64,000 nt of DNA from Gloeobacter violaceus PCC 7421 (GCF_000011385.1 NC_005125.1:1674001-1738000); one strand, 5' to 3'; positions 7,743 through 16,800 are shown, counted from the first letter of the stretch. Numbers and translations: made by a program. Notes: generated by a model from the sequence alone, not told the origin.

Positions 7743-8315
7743 TTAGCTTTCGAAGCGGACCTCTTCGTAGACTTGGGCCATCGAGACACGCAGATCCAGG
7801 CTGGCAAAGCGGATTTCGTGGTCTTCTTCAGTGTAGGGGTGCAGTTCCCAAATGCCGACGGGGTTGCGCCTGAAGCAATCGACACCCACGCGCTCAGCAT
7901 CGACGAGCACGTATTCGCTCAGGGTTTCGATGCGCCGGTAGCGGCGAAATTTGGTGCCCCGATCGTAGGCTTCGGTGGTTGGTGAAAGCACCTCGATCAC
8001 CAGTGTCGGGAAGTGAATCGCCCGCGCGGCATTCCTGTCGCGCTCGTCGCAGGTGACGACGACATCGGGGTACAAAAACGGTCCTTGCTCCGAGACGCCC
8101 ACTTTGGCGTCCGAACTGAACACGCGGCAGGGTCCGCCCCTCAGGTGCAGTTTCAACGAAAAAGCCAGATTGAGGGTGACAGCGGCGTGGGGAATCGTCC
8201 CTCCGGTCACCTCGAACACCTCGCCGTCGACGTACTCGTGCTTGTACTCCTGGAGCGCTTCCCACTCGAAGTACTCCTGCGGCGTCAGACCCTGCCGCTT
8301 CGGATTGGCGATCAT
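7743..8315 (-). CDS. Uma2-family (DUF820) putative endonuclease-fold protein
   Basis: 190 residues, the standard Uma2 length. The family landmarks are complete: LTPQEYFEWEALQEYKHEYVDGEVF near the N-terminus, the conserved DAKVGV and YPDVVVTC strands, TLVIEVLSPTTEAYDRG with the glutamate of the nuclease-like core, and KFRRYRRIETLSEYVLVD. It lacks the charged tail seen in three other Uma2 proteins of the window. The gene converges on the preceding Uma2 gene with 8 bases between the stops. Biological role unknown. Confidence 0.9.
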   Translation of the reverse strand: MIANPKRQGLTPQEYFEWEALQEYKHEYVDGEVFEVTGGTIPHAAVTLNLAFSLKLHLRGGPCRVFSSDAKVGVSEQGPFLYPDVVVTCDERDRNAARAIHFPTLVIEVLSPTTEAYDRGTKFRRYRRIETLSEYVLVDAERVGVDCFRRNPVGIWELHPYTEEDHEIRFASLDLRVSMAQVYEEVRFES

Positions 8316-8368
8316 TCGGACGGATCTCCTGGAGCGGACCGAAAATGGTTGCTTATATTCTGCCCCGG

Positions 8369-9676
8369 CTAAAAGCTGCTGCCGCTCACAAAATTGAACT
8401 CGGCCACCTTGAGGGCCGGCAGCAGGCTGGGGGGCAGTTCGTTGTCGGCCGCCGCCTCGGGGCGGCTTAAAGCCAGCGTGCTGGAGAGCATGGCCAGCAG
8501 GCTCTGGTTGAAGCGAAGCACCTTCACTCCCCGGGTCAGTTGACCCTTTTCGATCAAAAATGTGCCGTCGCGCGTCAGGCCGGTGACCGTTGTTTCGTCG
8601 GGTTTGACGTCGCGGACGTACCAGACGTGGGTGACGAGCAGCCCCCGCTCGGTGGAGCGAATCAGATCTTCGATGCTTCTGTCCTCGCCCTCCATCACCA
8701 GGCTCCGGGGGGCGGGCACCGGGGGGCGGTTATTTTTTTGGGCGGTGAAGCGGTCCCAGCGCATCTGCTGGAACACACCCCGATCGATCCAAGGCAATTG
8801 CGGTTGGGGCAATCCTTCCTCATCGAAGGGCACCCCCGGCAGACGGGTATTGGCAGGGTCAGTGCGCAGAGTGATATTCGAGCCGACCAGTTGCCGGCCC
8901 ATTTTGCCCGACAGGAACGTCACCCCGTCCAGGGTGTCGCGGGCGTCCATCTGCTCCACCAGGTGAAAGAGCAGCGTGCCCACCGCCGCCGGGGCGAGGA
9001 TGACCGTGTAGCGGCCCGGCTCGACGGCCACGGGATTGACGCCCCGGCGGGCCTGCTCGATGGCGCTTTGGGCGATCCGCTCCGGCGACAGCAGCGCCAT
9101 GCGCGAGGCGACATCGCGCGCCCAGCCGGAACTGTCCGGTCCCTGCAGCGTGCAGCCAATCTGGGCATCGGTGCGCAGGTGGTAGGCAAACAGGCCGCTA
9201 CTTGCCGCCACCACCGAGACGCGCTCAGCGCTTTCGACCGTTCCGGCCGCCCGCAGGCTCGCCCGGCCCGCCGCCCCGGCGATGCGCCCGGCGCGTTTGG
9301 CGCGCTCGACCGGTGTAAGGTTGGCGGTGGCCGGGTCGTAGGCATCCACCGCCAGATACTGCTGCCGGGGCAAAGGCGGCAGATATTCCGGGTCGGGCCG
9401 GGCCACCCGGGCAAGCTCCTCGGCCCGCCGCACCGCCGTGCGGATCGCCTCTTCGCTCAGGCTGCTCACCCGGGCACTGGCGCGGCGGTTCTCGAAGGCG
9501 ACTTCGACTGCCAACTCGGTGCCCGCATCCAGGGTGTTCTGGGTGATGGCGTTGTTGGCAAAGCGGGTGACGGCATTGCGGCGCTCACCCAGGCGCACGA
9601 GCACATCTTTGGCGCTCGCCGCTTTGAGGGCGGTTTCGACCATTTTTTGCGCCCGCTCGGCGTTCAGAAAAGCCAT
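8369..9676 (-). CDS. tldE: TldE/PmbA-type subunit of a TldD/TldE metalloprotease
   Basis: 435 residues of the TldD/PmbA family without a HExxxH zinc site, as expected for the non-catalytic TldE partner. Family signatures include RLGERRNAVTRFANNAITQN near the N-terminus and FLIEKGQLTRGVKVLRFNQS near the C-terminus. TldD and TldE form a heterodimeric metalloprotease that degrades unfolded or modified peptides in other bacteria. The gene starts 2 bases after the tldD stop, so the two should be co-transcribed and produced together. Confidence 0.9.
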   Translation of the reverse strand: MAFLNAERAQKMVETALKAASAKDVLVRLGERRNAVTRFANNAITQNTLDAGTELAVEVAFENRRASARVSSLSEEAIRTAVRRAEELARVARPDPEYLPPLPRQQYLAVDAYDPATANLTPVERAKRAGRIAGAAGRASLRAAGTVESAERVSVVAASSGLFAYHLRTDAQIGCTLQGPDSSGWARDVASRMALLSPERIAQSAIEQARRGVNPVAVEPGRYTVILAPAAVGTLLFHLVEQMDARDTLDGVTFLSGKMGRQLVGSNITLRTDPANTRLPGVPFDEEGLPQPQLPWIDRGVFQQMRWDRFTAQKNNRPPVPAPRSLVMEGEDRSIEDLIRSTERGLLVTHVWYVRDVKPDETTVTGLTRDGTFLIEKGQLTRGVKVLRFNQSLLAMLSSTLALSRPEAAADNELPPSLLPALKVAEFNFVSGSSF

Positions 9677-9678
9677 AG

Positions 9679-11217
9679 CTAAATCTTTCGACCCGAACCG
9701 ACTTCAATCTGCCGGAAGCGGGCCGGGGCGGCGCCGTGGGTCATCCGCCCCGCCTGCCCCGGCTGGCCTTTGCCGCAGTTGATGAGCCCCCAGGGCCGCC
9801 AGTACTCAGGACCGCACACCGCGTCGCAGGCACCCCAGAAGGCGGGGGTCGTGCCCCGGTAGACGACATCTTTGAGCATCTCCGCTTTTTTGCCGCCCCG
9901 GATGCGATAAAAAAGATCGCCGCCAAATTGAAAATTGAGCCGCTTCTGGTCGATCGAGTAGGTGCCGGTGCTCTCGATATAGACGCCGTCTTTGGTATCG
10001 GCAATCAAGTCCTCCGGCGATCCTGCCCCTGGGGCCAGGCCGACATTGGCGATGCGCACGATCGGCATAAATTCCCAGCTCTCGCAGCGGCAGGACCCGT
10101 GGGAGCGCCTGAAACCCACCTGAGGAGCCACCTCCCGGTTGGTGGAGTAGCCCACCAGCCGCCCCTCGCGCACGATATCCCACCGCTGGGCAGCCACCCC
10201 CTCATCGTCGTAGCCCAGCGAGGCGAGCCCCCCCGCAAGCGTATTGTCGGCCACCAGATTGACCTGGGCTGAGCCGTACTGGAGGCGGCCCAACTGATCG
10301 GGAGTGGCAAAAGTCGTCCCGGCGTAGTCGGCCTCATAGCCCAGGGCGCGGTCCAGTTCGGTGGCATGGCCGACGCTCTCGTGAATCGTCAGGTGCAGAT
10401 TCTCTCCGTCGAGAACCAGATCAAAAATCCCCTGGGGCGCCTCGGCGGCGGTCAGTTTTTGTTTGGCCTCCCCAGCGACCCGCTCGGCGTTGGCGAGCAA
10501 ATTTCCCGCCTCGATATGTTCCCAACCCGCCTGCAGCGGATGGATTTCATAAAAGCGCGACTGCTGATCGCCCTCCCCGGCGGCATAGGCCGTGATCCCG
10601 CCGTGGGTGATCAGGCTTTCGATGTGCAGCAGCGCCCCTTCGCTCGACGCAAAGTACTTATCCGTACCCATCAAAAAAATAAAACCCGTCGCCACCTTCA
10701 CCTCGTTCACCCTACGCATCTGCTCCGTGCAGGCCAGCAGCAGATCCACTTTTTTATCCACCGGCACCTCGAAGCTCTCGACGGTGCGCGGCGAGCGGAA
10801 CTGACCGCGGTGGACAGGCTCAGGAGCGAGCTTGATGGGCGTCTGCTGGGCCAGGGCGCTCGCTTTGGCGATCTCCACCGCCCATCGAGCGGTCTGCTTT
10901 GCACTTGCGGGGGTAACAGCGGCGGAACTGGCAAATCCCCAGGCCCCCTTCGCCAGGCAGCGAACCCCAAACCCATACGTCTCCTCATCGCTCAGTTGCG
11001 CCATCCGGTCGTTGCGCGCCACGAGCACCTGCTGCCGCTGCCGGATAAGGCGAATATCGGCATAACTCGCCCCCGCCTGCCGGGCCGCCTTCACCGCTTC
11101 AGCGCACACCTCAGCCACCCCCACCTGGGCAGCCTCCCCCCGCTGCGGCACCATCAGCACCGGCGTAGCGGCCAAAAGCCGGAGCAACTGACGACGGGGC
11201 AACAGACATCGAGACAT
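9679..11217 (-). CDS. tldD: TldD-type metalloprotease subunit with Tat-like leader
   Basis: 512 residues from ATG 11217; an upstream in-frame start at 11253 would add 12 residues ahead of the leader. The catalytic zinc motif HESVGH (HExxxH) and the following TELDRALGYEADYAGTTF block are intact, so this is the active partner of the adjacent TldE. The N-terminus (SRCLLPRRQLLRLLAATPVL, then VPQRGEAAQ) resembles a twin-arginine signal peptide. That is unusual, because TldD is normally cytoplasmic. If real, the mature subunit would be extracytoplasmic while TldE has no such leader, so either the start or the localisation needs checking. Confidence 0.88.
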   Translation of the reverse strand: MSRCLLPRRQLLRLLAATPVLMVPQRGEAAQVGVAEVCAEAVKAARQAGASYADIRLIRQRQQVLVARNDRMAQLSDEETYGFGVRCLAKGAWGFASSAAVTPASAKQTARWAVEIAKASALAQQTPIKLAPEPVHRGQFRSPRTVESFEVPVDKKVDLLLACTEQMRRVNEVKVATGFIFLMGTDKYFASSEGALLHIESLITHGGITAYAAGEGDQQSRFYEIHPLQAGWEHIEAGNLLANAERVAGEAKQKLTAAEAPQGIFDLVLDGENLHLTIHESVGHATELDRALGYEADYAGTTFATPDQLGRLQYGSAQVNLVADNTLAGGLASLGYDDEGVAAQRWDIVREGRLVGYSTNREVAPQVGFRRSHGSCRCESWEFMPIVRIANVGLAPGAGSPEDLIADTKDGVYIESTGTYSIDQKRLNFQFGGDLFYRIRGGKKAEMLKDVVYRGTTPAFWGACDAVCGPEYWRPWGLINCGKGQPGQAGRMTHGAAPARFRQIEVGSGRKI

Positions 11218-11255
11218 CGCACCAAGTCCACGCAGGCGCTTTATTGTAGGCAACT

Positions 11256-11280
11256 CAGGTGTCAGGTGTCAGGTATCAGG
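11256..11280 (+). repeat. Short tandem repeat CAGGTGT / CAGGTAT
   Basis: Three adjacent 7-base units (CAGGTGT, CAGGTGT, CAGGTAT) followed by a partial CAGG lie in the 273-base gap upstream of tldD. They look like slippage repeats. The rest of this gap holds no convincing gene, only a coding-like unassigned frame at about 11281-11454. Confidence 0.6.
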
Positions 11281-11490
11281 GGAAAACCGTCGATCATCTA
11301 CAAATTCGTCATCGTGCTCTTTGCCAACCTGCGCGCCCTGCACGGCTGGCGGTCCTTTCAGCAGCCATGGCACTACGTCGAAGGCTGTCTTATCGCCAAA
11401 GTCGATCTCAAAAGCAGCCACAGGATCCTGCACAAAAAGTTCGGCTGCAAATAAGCTGGAAAGTAGCCGTCTGCCCGTGGAGCCGGTGCG

Positions 11491-11862
11491 ATGAAGAACC
11501 CCGCATCCTATTTTGAAATACCCGTCCTCGACATCGAGCGCGCCGTGCAATTTTACTCCGCTGTGTTTGGTTATCACTTTGTCAAAGAGCAGATCCATGG
11601 CAATGAGATGGCCCTTTTTCCAATCTATGAAGGCCAAGAGGGAATCAGCGGCGCTCTGGCTCAGGGCGAGATTTACGTACCTTCGAAGAATGGCTCATTG
11701 ATTTATCTGAACTCCTCAGATATCGACGACACCTTAAGCAAAGTGCAGTTAAACGGCGGAGCTGTGCTTTTACCCATGACGCCTGTTGGAGAACTTGGTT
11801 TTGTTGCTGAGTTTGAAGATAGCGAAGGCAATAGAATTGCCCTTTTTCAAAACCATGAGTGA
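11491..11862 (+). CDS. VOC-family (glyoxalase/bleomycin-resistance fold) protein
   Basis: 123 residues, the normal single-domain VOC length. It begins SYFEIPVLDIERAVQFYSAV, the hallmark first beta-alpha-beta module, and ends GFVAEFEDSEGNRIALFQNH with the metal-ligand glutamate region typical of the family. VOC proteins include dioxygenases, isomerases and antibiotic-binding proteins, so the substrate cannot be assigned from sequence. Codon usage is less GC-rich than that of neighbours, which may indicate more recent acquisition. It stands alone, with no operon partner. Confidence 0.88.
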   Translation: MKNPASYFEIPVLDIERAVQFYSAVFGYHFVKEQIHGNEMALFPIYEGQEGISGALAQGEIYVPSKNGSLIYLNSSDIDDTLSKVQLNGGAVLLPMTPVGELGFVAEFEDSEGNRIALFQNHE

Positions 11863-11927
11863 TGCTGACCCCTGATCTATCAAAAGAGTTGGGGATAATG
11901 GACTAGAGATTGCCCGTTCACCTACCC

Positions 11928-12398
11928 ATGTACTCAATCGATAATCGGGATTTCATCACCGAGCGCAAGGATCTGCCGCAATCTTCGGTCGGTGCTCCCT
12001 GTCCCGCTGCCATATTTGGTGAGCATTTTCTGCATCTGGCGTACTACCTGGAAGAACGCGAAGAGGGCTGGGACGGCTCGAGCGTTCACATTGCCGATGT
12101 GCATTCGCAAGGGGAACCCTGCGCACTTGTCCTCTTCACCGATGCCATCGCTCATCTGTTCGGCCCGCCAAACGATGAAGCGTTCGCGGGCCACCCTTTG
12201 GCACAACGAGGCCTCGAGCCGTACGCAGTGTTCGAAGTTGAAAATTCATCTTGGATTTGGGCGCTCGAACGAATGCACACGGTTCATCCCAACTATCGGC
12301 CTGAACAATTTGCGAAGTACAAGCATTTCATCTTCGCATTCCACGACAGTACGTTCGAATGTATCGCGCGCCTGGAATGGCAGAGCCGTCTTTCCTGA
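11928..12398 (+). CDS. Hypothetical protein
   Basis: 156 residues from ATG 11928; TTG 11910 is an in-frame alternative. No domain is recognised. It is a soluble, acidic, aromatic-rich protein (FLHLAYYLEEREEGWDG, SWIWALERMHTVHPNYRP) with no signal peptide or membrane segment. The composition resembles small cyanobacterial or proteobacterial hypothetical proteins of immunity type, but that is only an impression. Its stop lies inside the left arm of an 8-bp inverted repeat (12393-12414). Together with the preceding VOC gene it forms a lower-GC patch. Confidence 0.6.
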   Translation: MYSIDNRDFITERKDLPQSSVGAPCPAAIFGEHFLHLAYYLEEREEGWDGSSVHIADVHSQGEPCALVLFTDAIAHLFGPPNDEAFAGHPLAQRGLEPYAVFEVENSSWIWALERMHTVHPNYRPEQFAKYKHFIFAFHDSTFECIARLEWQSRLS

Positions 12399-12414
12399 AG
12401 CGGGCTCTTCAGGA
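12393..12414 (+). terminator. Stem-loop at the end of the hypothetical gene
   Basis: TCCTGAAG (12393-12400) and CTTCAGGA (12407-12414) form a perfect 8-bp stem with a 6-base loop overlapping the stop codon. No T-run follows, so it is either a weak terminator or an mRNA 3'-end stabiliser. Confidence 0.35.
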
Positions 12415-12532
12415 TACAAGCCGGCAGGGCGCGGCCCTTCCCGCTTTTGCGCACTAAAGATTTTCTAGAAGACACATCTTTGTGCCTCCAGCCGCCAAGC
12501 AGGGCCGACATCCCTGACGGGCATTCCATGTG

Positions 12533-12549
12533 GTTATCGGCTTGATAAC
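12533..12549. promoter_or_regulatory. GTTAT-N7-ATAAC palindrome, candidate NtcB operator for nrtA
   Basis: GTTATCGGCTTGATAAC has the same 17-bp length and identical 5-base arms as the nirA palindrome at 4780-4796, and it keeps the symmetric T-N11-A LysR motif. Its centre is 110 bp upstream of the nrtA ATG, and its edge is 25 bp from the NtcA-like box. Both distances equal those at nirA. Confidence 0.65.
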
Positions 12550-12574
12550 AAATGTTGCGATCCTGGGATTTTGT

Positions 12575-12616
12575 GTATCAGAAAACACGATTAGGCCGCG
12601 GTACAGCGTGTTTCCT
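12575..12616 (+). promoter_or_regulatory. Degenerate NtcA-type promoter of the nrt operon
   Basis: GTA (12575-12577), 8 bases, CAC (12586-12588), 22 bases, then TTTCCT (12611-12616) at the -10 position. It has one mismatch to GTA-N8-TAC and one to TAN3T, and both mismatches are the same as at nirA. It is embedded in a GTGT-N8-ACAC dyad. It is likely weaker than the perfect site of ntcB, which would make the co-activator necessary. Confidence 0.6.
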
Positions 12617-12650
12617 GATGTAAACAAAGGCCAGATTGCAGACTTCCGCC

Positions 12651-13934
12651 ATGCCCGAAGATTCCGCCCAGTTCACGCTCACCCGCCGCGGCTTGCTCCA
12701 GGCAGCCGCGGCGGCCACGGTCGGTTCGCTGCTGACCCCCGGTTATGTGGGGGCGGCCGACGCCCCTGAGACCACCAAGGCCCGGCTTGGATTTATTTCG
12801 CTCAGCGACTGCGCGCCGCTGGTGATCGCCAAAGAAAAAGGTCTGTTCGACAAATACGGCATGAAGGACGTCGAGGTCGCCAAGCAGGCGTCGTGGGGGG
12901 TGACCCGCGACAACCTCGAACTGGGTGCCGGGGGCGGCGGTATCGACGGCGCCCACATCCTCACGCCGATGGTGTATCTGATTGCCAACGGCAACATCAC
13001 CAAAGGCAGTAAGAAAGTGCCGATGTTCATCCTGGCCAGGCTCAACGTCAACGGCCAGGGCATCTCGGTGGCCAACAAATATAAGCTCCTCAAGGTGGGC
13101 CTCGACGCCGCGCCGATGAAGGCAGAAGCGCTCAAGGCCAAAGCCAACGGCGATCCGATTACCGTCGCTCAGACTTTCCCGGGGGGCACCCACTGGGCGT
13201 GGCTGCGCTACTGGCTCGCCGCTGGCGGCATCGACCCGGAGACCGACGTCAAGATGATCACCGTGCCGCCCCCGCAGATGGTGGCCAACATGAAGACCGG
13301 CGTCACCGACGCTTTTTGCGTGGGCGAGCCGTGGCACCAGCAGCTCATCAACCAGCAGATCGGCTACACGGCGGTGACCACCGGCCAAATCTGGAACCGC
13401 CACCCGGAAAAATCCTTTGCCCTGCGCGCCGACTACGTCGAGAAATATCCGAAGGCGACAAAAGCGCTGTTGATGGCGGTGCAGGAGGCCCAGATCTGGG
13501 CCGACAAGGCCGAGAACAAGGACGAACTGGCCCAGGTTGTCAGCAAGCGCAGCTGGATAGGCGCCCCGGTCTCCGACATCGTGGCGCGCTACAAGGGCAT
13601 CATCGACTACGGCGACGGTCGGCCGGTGGAGCGCAACAGCCCCCACATCATGCAGTTCTGGAAAGATTTTGCTTCTTACCCTTATCAGAGCCACGATCTG
13701 TGGTTTTTGACCGAGGACATCCGCTGGGGCGTCCTGCCCGCGACCACCGACACCAAAAAGCTGGTGGCGGCGGTCAACCGCGAGGATCTCTGGCGCGAGG
13801 CGGCCAAGGCCCTGGGCCAGCCGGCTCCCAAAGGCACCTCCCGGGGTGTCGAAAAATTCTTCGACGGCGTCGCCTTCGACCCGACCAAGCCGGAAGCGTA
13901 CCTCAAGAGCGTCAAGCTCAAGAAACTGGCCTGA
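12651..13934 (+). CDS. nrtA: Nitrate ABC transporter substrate-binding protein
   Basis: 427 residues from ATG 12651; TTG 12636 is a possible alternative. The protein binds nitrate/nitrite outside the cytoplasmic membrane and delivers it to NrtB. The leader carries a twin-arginine motif (LTRRGLLQAAAAATVG, Arg12-Arg13). The mature part has NrtA/CmpA family blocks: LGFISLSDCAPLVIAKEKGLF, TFPGGTHWAWLRYWLAAGGI, VPPPQMVANMKTGVTDAFCV and GEPWHQQLI. It is the first gene of nrtABCD-narB-globin, 32 bases before nrtB. A bicarbonate (CmpA) role is a possible paralogue function, but narB in the operon makes nitrate far more likely. Confidence 0.95.
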   Translation: MPEDSAQFTLTRRGLLQAAAAATVGSLLTPGYVGAADAPETTKARLGFISLSDCAPLVIAKEKGLFDKYGMKDVEVAKQASWGVTRDNLELGAGGGGIDGAHILTPMVYLIANGNITKGSKKVPMFILARLNVNGQGISVANKYKLLKVGLDAAPMKAEALKAKANGDPITVAQTFPGGTHWAWLRYWLAAGGIDPETDVKMITVPPPQMVANMKTGVTDAFCVGEPWHQQLINQQIGYTAVTTGQIWNRHPEKSFALRADYVEKYPKATKALLMAVQEAQIWADKAENKDELAQVVSKRSWIGAPVSDIVARYKGIIDYGDGRPVERNSPHIMQFWKDFASYPYQSHDLWFLTEDIRWGVLPATTDTKKLVAAVNREDLWREAAKALGQPAPKGTSRGVEKFFDGVAFDPTKPEAYLKSVKLKKLA

Positions 13935-13966
13935 ACGACCGGGCCTCTCACTAGCGGGAAAAATTC

Positions 13967-14812
13967 ATGACGACGACAAACGAGACGGCCATCGCCCCGG
14001 CGCGGGGCGAAGCAGCCGGAACCAGTCCCCAGGTGAAAGCTTTGCTGGAGCGCAGCAGCACCGTAGTACTGCCGCTGATCGCGGTGGCGATATTTTTGGG
14101 CATCTGGCAGGGCCTCAGTGCGGCGGGGCTTACCGGCACGCTGCCGGGGCCGCTGCAGGTGGTCCAGGACGTGCAGCCGCTGATTACGGGCTTTTTTAAC
14201 AACAGCGAGAACGACGTCGGTATTGCCTGGCAACTGGCTGCCTCGCTGCAGCGCGTGGCAATTGGCTACACCCTGGCGGCGGTGGTCGGTGTCTCAGTGG
14301 GCATTTTGATGGGTTCGATGCGGTCCTTCCAGCTGGCCCTCGACCCGATCTTTCAGGTGTTGCGCACGATCCCACCCCTGGCGTGGCTGCCGATTGCCCT
14401 GGCGGCCCTCAGCCAGGCGAACCCGAGCGCGATTTTCGTCATCTTCATCACCGCCGTCTGGCCGATTATCATCAACACCGCCGTCGGCGTGCGCTCAACC
14501 CCCCAGGACTACCGCAACGTCGCTAGCGTCCTGAAGCTTTCAAAACCCACTTACTTCTTTCAGATCTTGCTACCTTCGGCGGCTTCTTATATCTTTACGG
14601 GGCTGCGCATCGCCGTCGGTCTCGCCTGGCTGGCGATTGTCGCCGCCGAGATGCTCACCGGCGGCGTCGGCATCGGCTTTTTTATCTGGGATTCTTATAA
14701 CAGCTCGCGCATGGCCGACATCATCCTGGCGGTGCTGTGCGTCGGGCTGGTGGGCTTTGTCCTGGATCGGATGATCTACTACGCCGGCCGCCTGCTGGTC
14801 GCTTCGGAGTAA
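13967..14812 (+). CDS. nrtB: Nitrate ABC transporter permease
   Basis: 281 residues with about six transmembrane helices (for example VVLPLIAVAIFLGIWQGLSA, VAIGYTLAAVVGVSVGILMG, AIFVIFITAVWPIIINTAVG). The EAA-loop region characteristic of permeases docking to the ATPase is visible around YRNVASVLKLSKPTYFFQIL. It forms the membrane channel for nitrate with the NrtC/NrtD ATPases. It follows nrtA by 32 bases and ends 6 bases before nrtC, consistent with one transcript. Confidence 0.95.
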   Translation: MTTTNETAIAPARGEAAGTSPQVKALLERSSTVVLPLIAVAIFLGIWQGLSAAGLTGTLPGPLQVVQDVQPLITGFFNNSENDVGIAWQLAASLQRVAIGYTLAAVVGVSVGILMGSMRSFQLALDPIFQVLRTIPPLAWLPIALAALSQANPSAIFVIFITAVWPIIINTAVGVRSTPQDYRNVASVLKLSKPTYFFQILLPSAASYIFTGLRIAVGLAWLAIVAAEMLTGGVGIGFFIWDSYNSSRMADIILAVLCVGLVGFVLDRMIYYAGRLLVASE

Positions 14813-14818
14813 ACACAA

Positions 14819-16786
14819 ATGGCCTTTCTTGAAGTTCAGAACGCGGGCAAGACCTTTACCGCTCGGGACGGCTCGCCCTACGAAGCGCTCAAAAACGTCA
14901 ATCTGCAGATCCAGCAGGGCGAATTCGTCTCGATCATCGGCCACTCCGGCTGCGGCAAATCGACGCTGCTGAACCTGATTGCCGGGTTGGGGCTGGTCAC
15001 CGCCGGCCGGGTGGTGGTGGACGGCGTGGCGGTGAGCGGCCCCGGGCCGGACCGGATGGTCGCCTTTCAGAACCATTCGCTGTTGCCGTGGCTCACCGTG
15101 CGCCAGAATATCGCCCTCGCGGTCAAGGCTGTGCACAAACAAATCGACGAAGCCGCCCGCGGGCGGATTGTCGAAGAGCACCTGGAGATGGTGAGCCTGC
15201 GCGCCGCCGCCGACAAAAAGCCCGGCCAGATCTCAGGCGGCATGCGCCAGCGGGTCGGGATCGCCCGGGCGCTTGCCACCCGGCCGAAGGTGCTGCTGCT
15301 CGATGAACCCTTCGGGGCCCTCGACGCGCTGACGCGCGGACGATTGCAGGAGCAGCTGCTCAAGATCTGGGAAGCCCACCGGATCACGGTGGTGATGGTC
15401 ACCCACGACGTCGAAGAAGCGCTCCTGCTCTCCGATCGAATCGTGATGATGAGCAACGGTCCGGCGGCGAAAGTCGCCGAGTTGATGACGGTCGAATTGC
15501 CCCGGCCGCGCACGCGCATGGAGGTGATCAACAACCCCCACTACTACCGCCAGCGCAACGAGCTTCTGTATTTTCTCAACAAGGCCAAAAAAGCCGCCCA
15601 GGGCGCACCCGTCAGAACTCCCGCCACTACATCATCCGGCGGCAATCTGGAAAAGACCGCCCTCGCGGTCGGTTTCGTGCCCCTTTCCGATTGTGCGCCG
15701 CTGGTGATTGCCCAGGAGAAGGGCTTTTTTGCCCACCACGGTCTCGAAGTGAGCCTTTCGCGCGAGCCCAGTTGGAAGGCGGTCCTCGAAGGACTGGTCG
15801 AAGAACGCCTCGATGCCGCCCAGATCGTCGCCCCGATGGCCTTCGCCGGGATGCTGGGCGGCGCCGGTGTGCCCCTGGTGGCTTCGCTGGACCTCACCCG
15901 CAACGGCAACGCCGTCACCCTGCACCGTCGCTACTGGGATCAAGGCGTGCGCGACCGCGAGGGCTTCGCCCGCCTCGTCAAAAGCGGGGGGGACGGGCGG
16001 CGTCCCGTGCTGGGCGTCGTCCACGCCACCTCGATGCACAACTTACTGTTGCGCCACTGGCTTGCGGAAGTGGGCATCGACCCGGACAAGGACGTGGATC
16101 TGATCGTCATCCCACCGCCGCAGATGGTGGCCAATCTGCAGGCGGGCAACATCGACGGCTACTGCACGGGCGAGCCGTGGAATGCCCGCGCCGTCCACGA
16201 GGGGCTCGGTTTTGTGCCCGCCACCAGCCTCGATCTGTGGTCCGGCCACCTCGAAAAAGTGCTGGGCGTGCGCGCAGCCTGGGCCGCGGCTCACCCGAAG
16301 ACGCACCTGGCGCTGGTCAAAGCCCTCATCGAAGCCTGCCGCTACGCGGCGGACCCGGCCCACCGCGAGGAGGTCATCCGCCTGGTCTGCGCTAAAAATT
16401 ACGTCAACGCCGACCCTGCCTACGCCGCGATGGGGCTTTCGGGCAACTACGACCGCGGCTTCGGGGCACCTGAGCGCCTCGAAGGCTTCAACCGCTTCGA
16501 CGGCTGGAGCGCCAATCCCACCGAAAGGCTGTGGATCCTCACCCAGTTGGCCCGCTGGGGACTGCTCACCTCCCTTCCGGTTAACTGGCGCACCGCCATC
16601 GACCGCGTCTGGCGCGACGAGCCCGCCCGCGAAGCTTGCGCCCAACTGGGCATCGCAGCGCCGCCCGAGCCGGTCTACCGGCCCCTGACCCTGCCCGGGG
16701 GCGACACGCTCGAGCCCGACGACCCGACTGCCTATATCGAACGCTTCGCCATTCGCAAGTCCGCCCGCTCGCTCAATGCCGTCTAA
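14819..16786 (+). CDS. nrtC: Nitrate ABC transporter ATPase with NrtA-like C-terminal domain
   Basis: 655 residues. Residues 1 to about 255 are an ABC ATPase: Walker [10 protein letters not shown] (41-49), Q-loop AFQNHSLLPW, signature ISGGMRQRVGIARAL, Walker [13 protein letters not shown]. After a linker, residues from about 280 to the end repeat the NrtA substrate-binding fold (VGFVPLSDCAPLVIAQEKGF, PPPQMVANLQAGNIDGYC). This fusion is standard for cyanobacterial NrtC, where the C-terminal domain mediates inhibition of uptake by ammonium. All ATPase motifs are intact. It is separated from nrtB by 6 bases and from nrtD by 14. Confidence 0.96.
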   Translation: MAFLEVQNAGKTFTARDGSPYEALKNVNLQIQQGEFVSIIGHSGCGKSTLLNLIAGLGLVTAGRVVVDGVAVSGPGPDRMVAFQNHSLLPWLTVRQNIALAVKAVHKQIDEAARGRIVEEHLEMVSLRAAADKKPGQISGGMRQRVGIARALATRPKVLLLDEPFGALDALTRGRLQEQLLKIWEAHRITVVMVTHDVEEALLLSDRIVMMSNGPAAKVAELMTVELPRPRTRMEVINNPHYYRQRNELLYFLNKAKKAAQGAPVRTPATTSSGGNLEKTALAVGFVPLSDCAPLVIAQEKGFFAHHGLEVSLSREPSWKAVLEGLVEERLDAAQIVAPMAFAGMLGGAGVPLVASLDLTRNGNAVTLHRRYWDQGVRDREGFARLVKSGGDGRRPVLGVVHATSMHNLLLRHWLAEVGIDPDKDVDLIVIPPPQMVANLQAGNIDGYCTGEPWNARAVHEGLGFVPATSLDLWSGHLEKVLGVRAAWAAAHPKTHLALVKALIEACRYAADPAHREEVIRLVCAKNYVNADPAYAAMGLSGNYDRGFGAPERLEGFNRFDGWSANPTERLWILTQLARWGLLTSLPVNWRTAIDRVWRDEPAREACAQLGIAAPPEPVYRPLTLPGGDTLEPDDPTAYIERFAIRKSARSLNAV

Positions 16787-16800
16787 CCCTACCCGCCACC

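Noticed and set aside
14819-16786. nrtC as an accidental fusion of an ATPase gene with an nrtA copy
   Set aside because: The ATPase-plus-NrtA-like architecture is the normal form of cyanobacterial NrtC.
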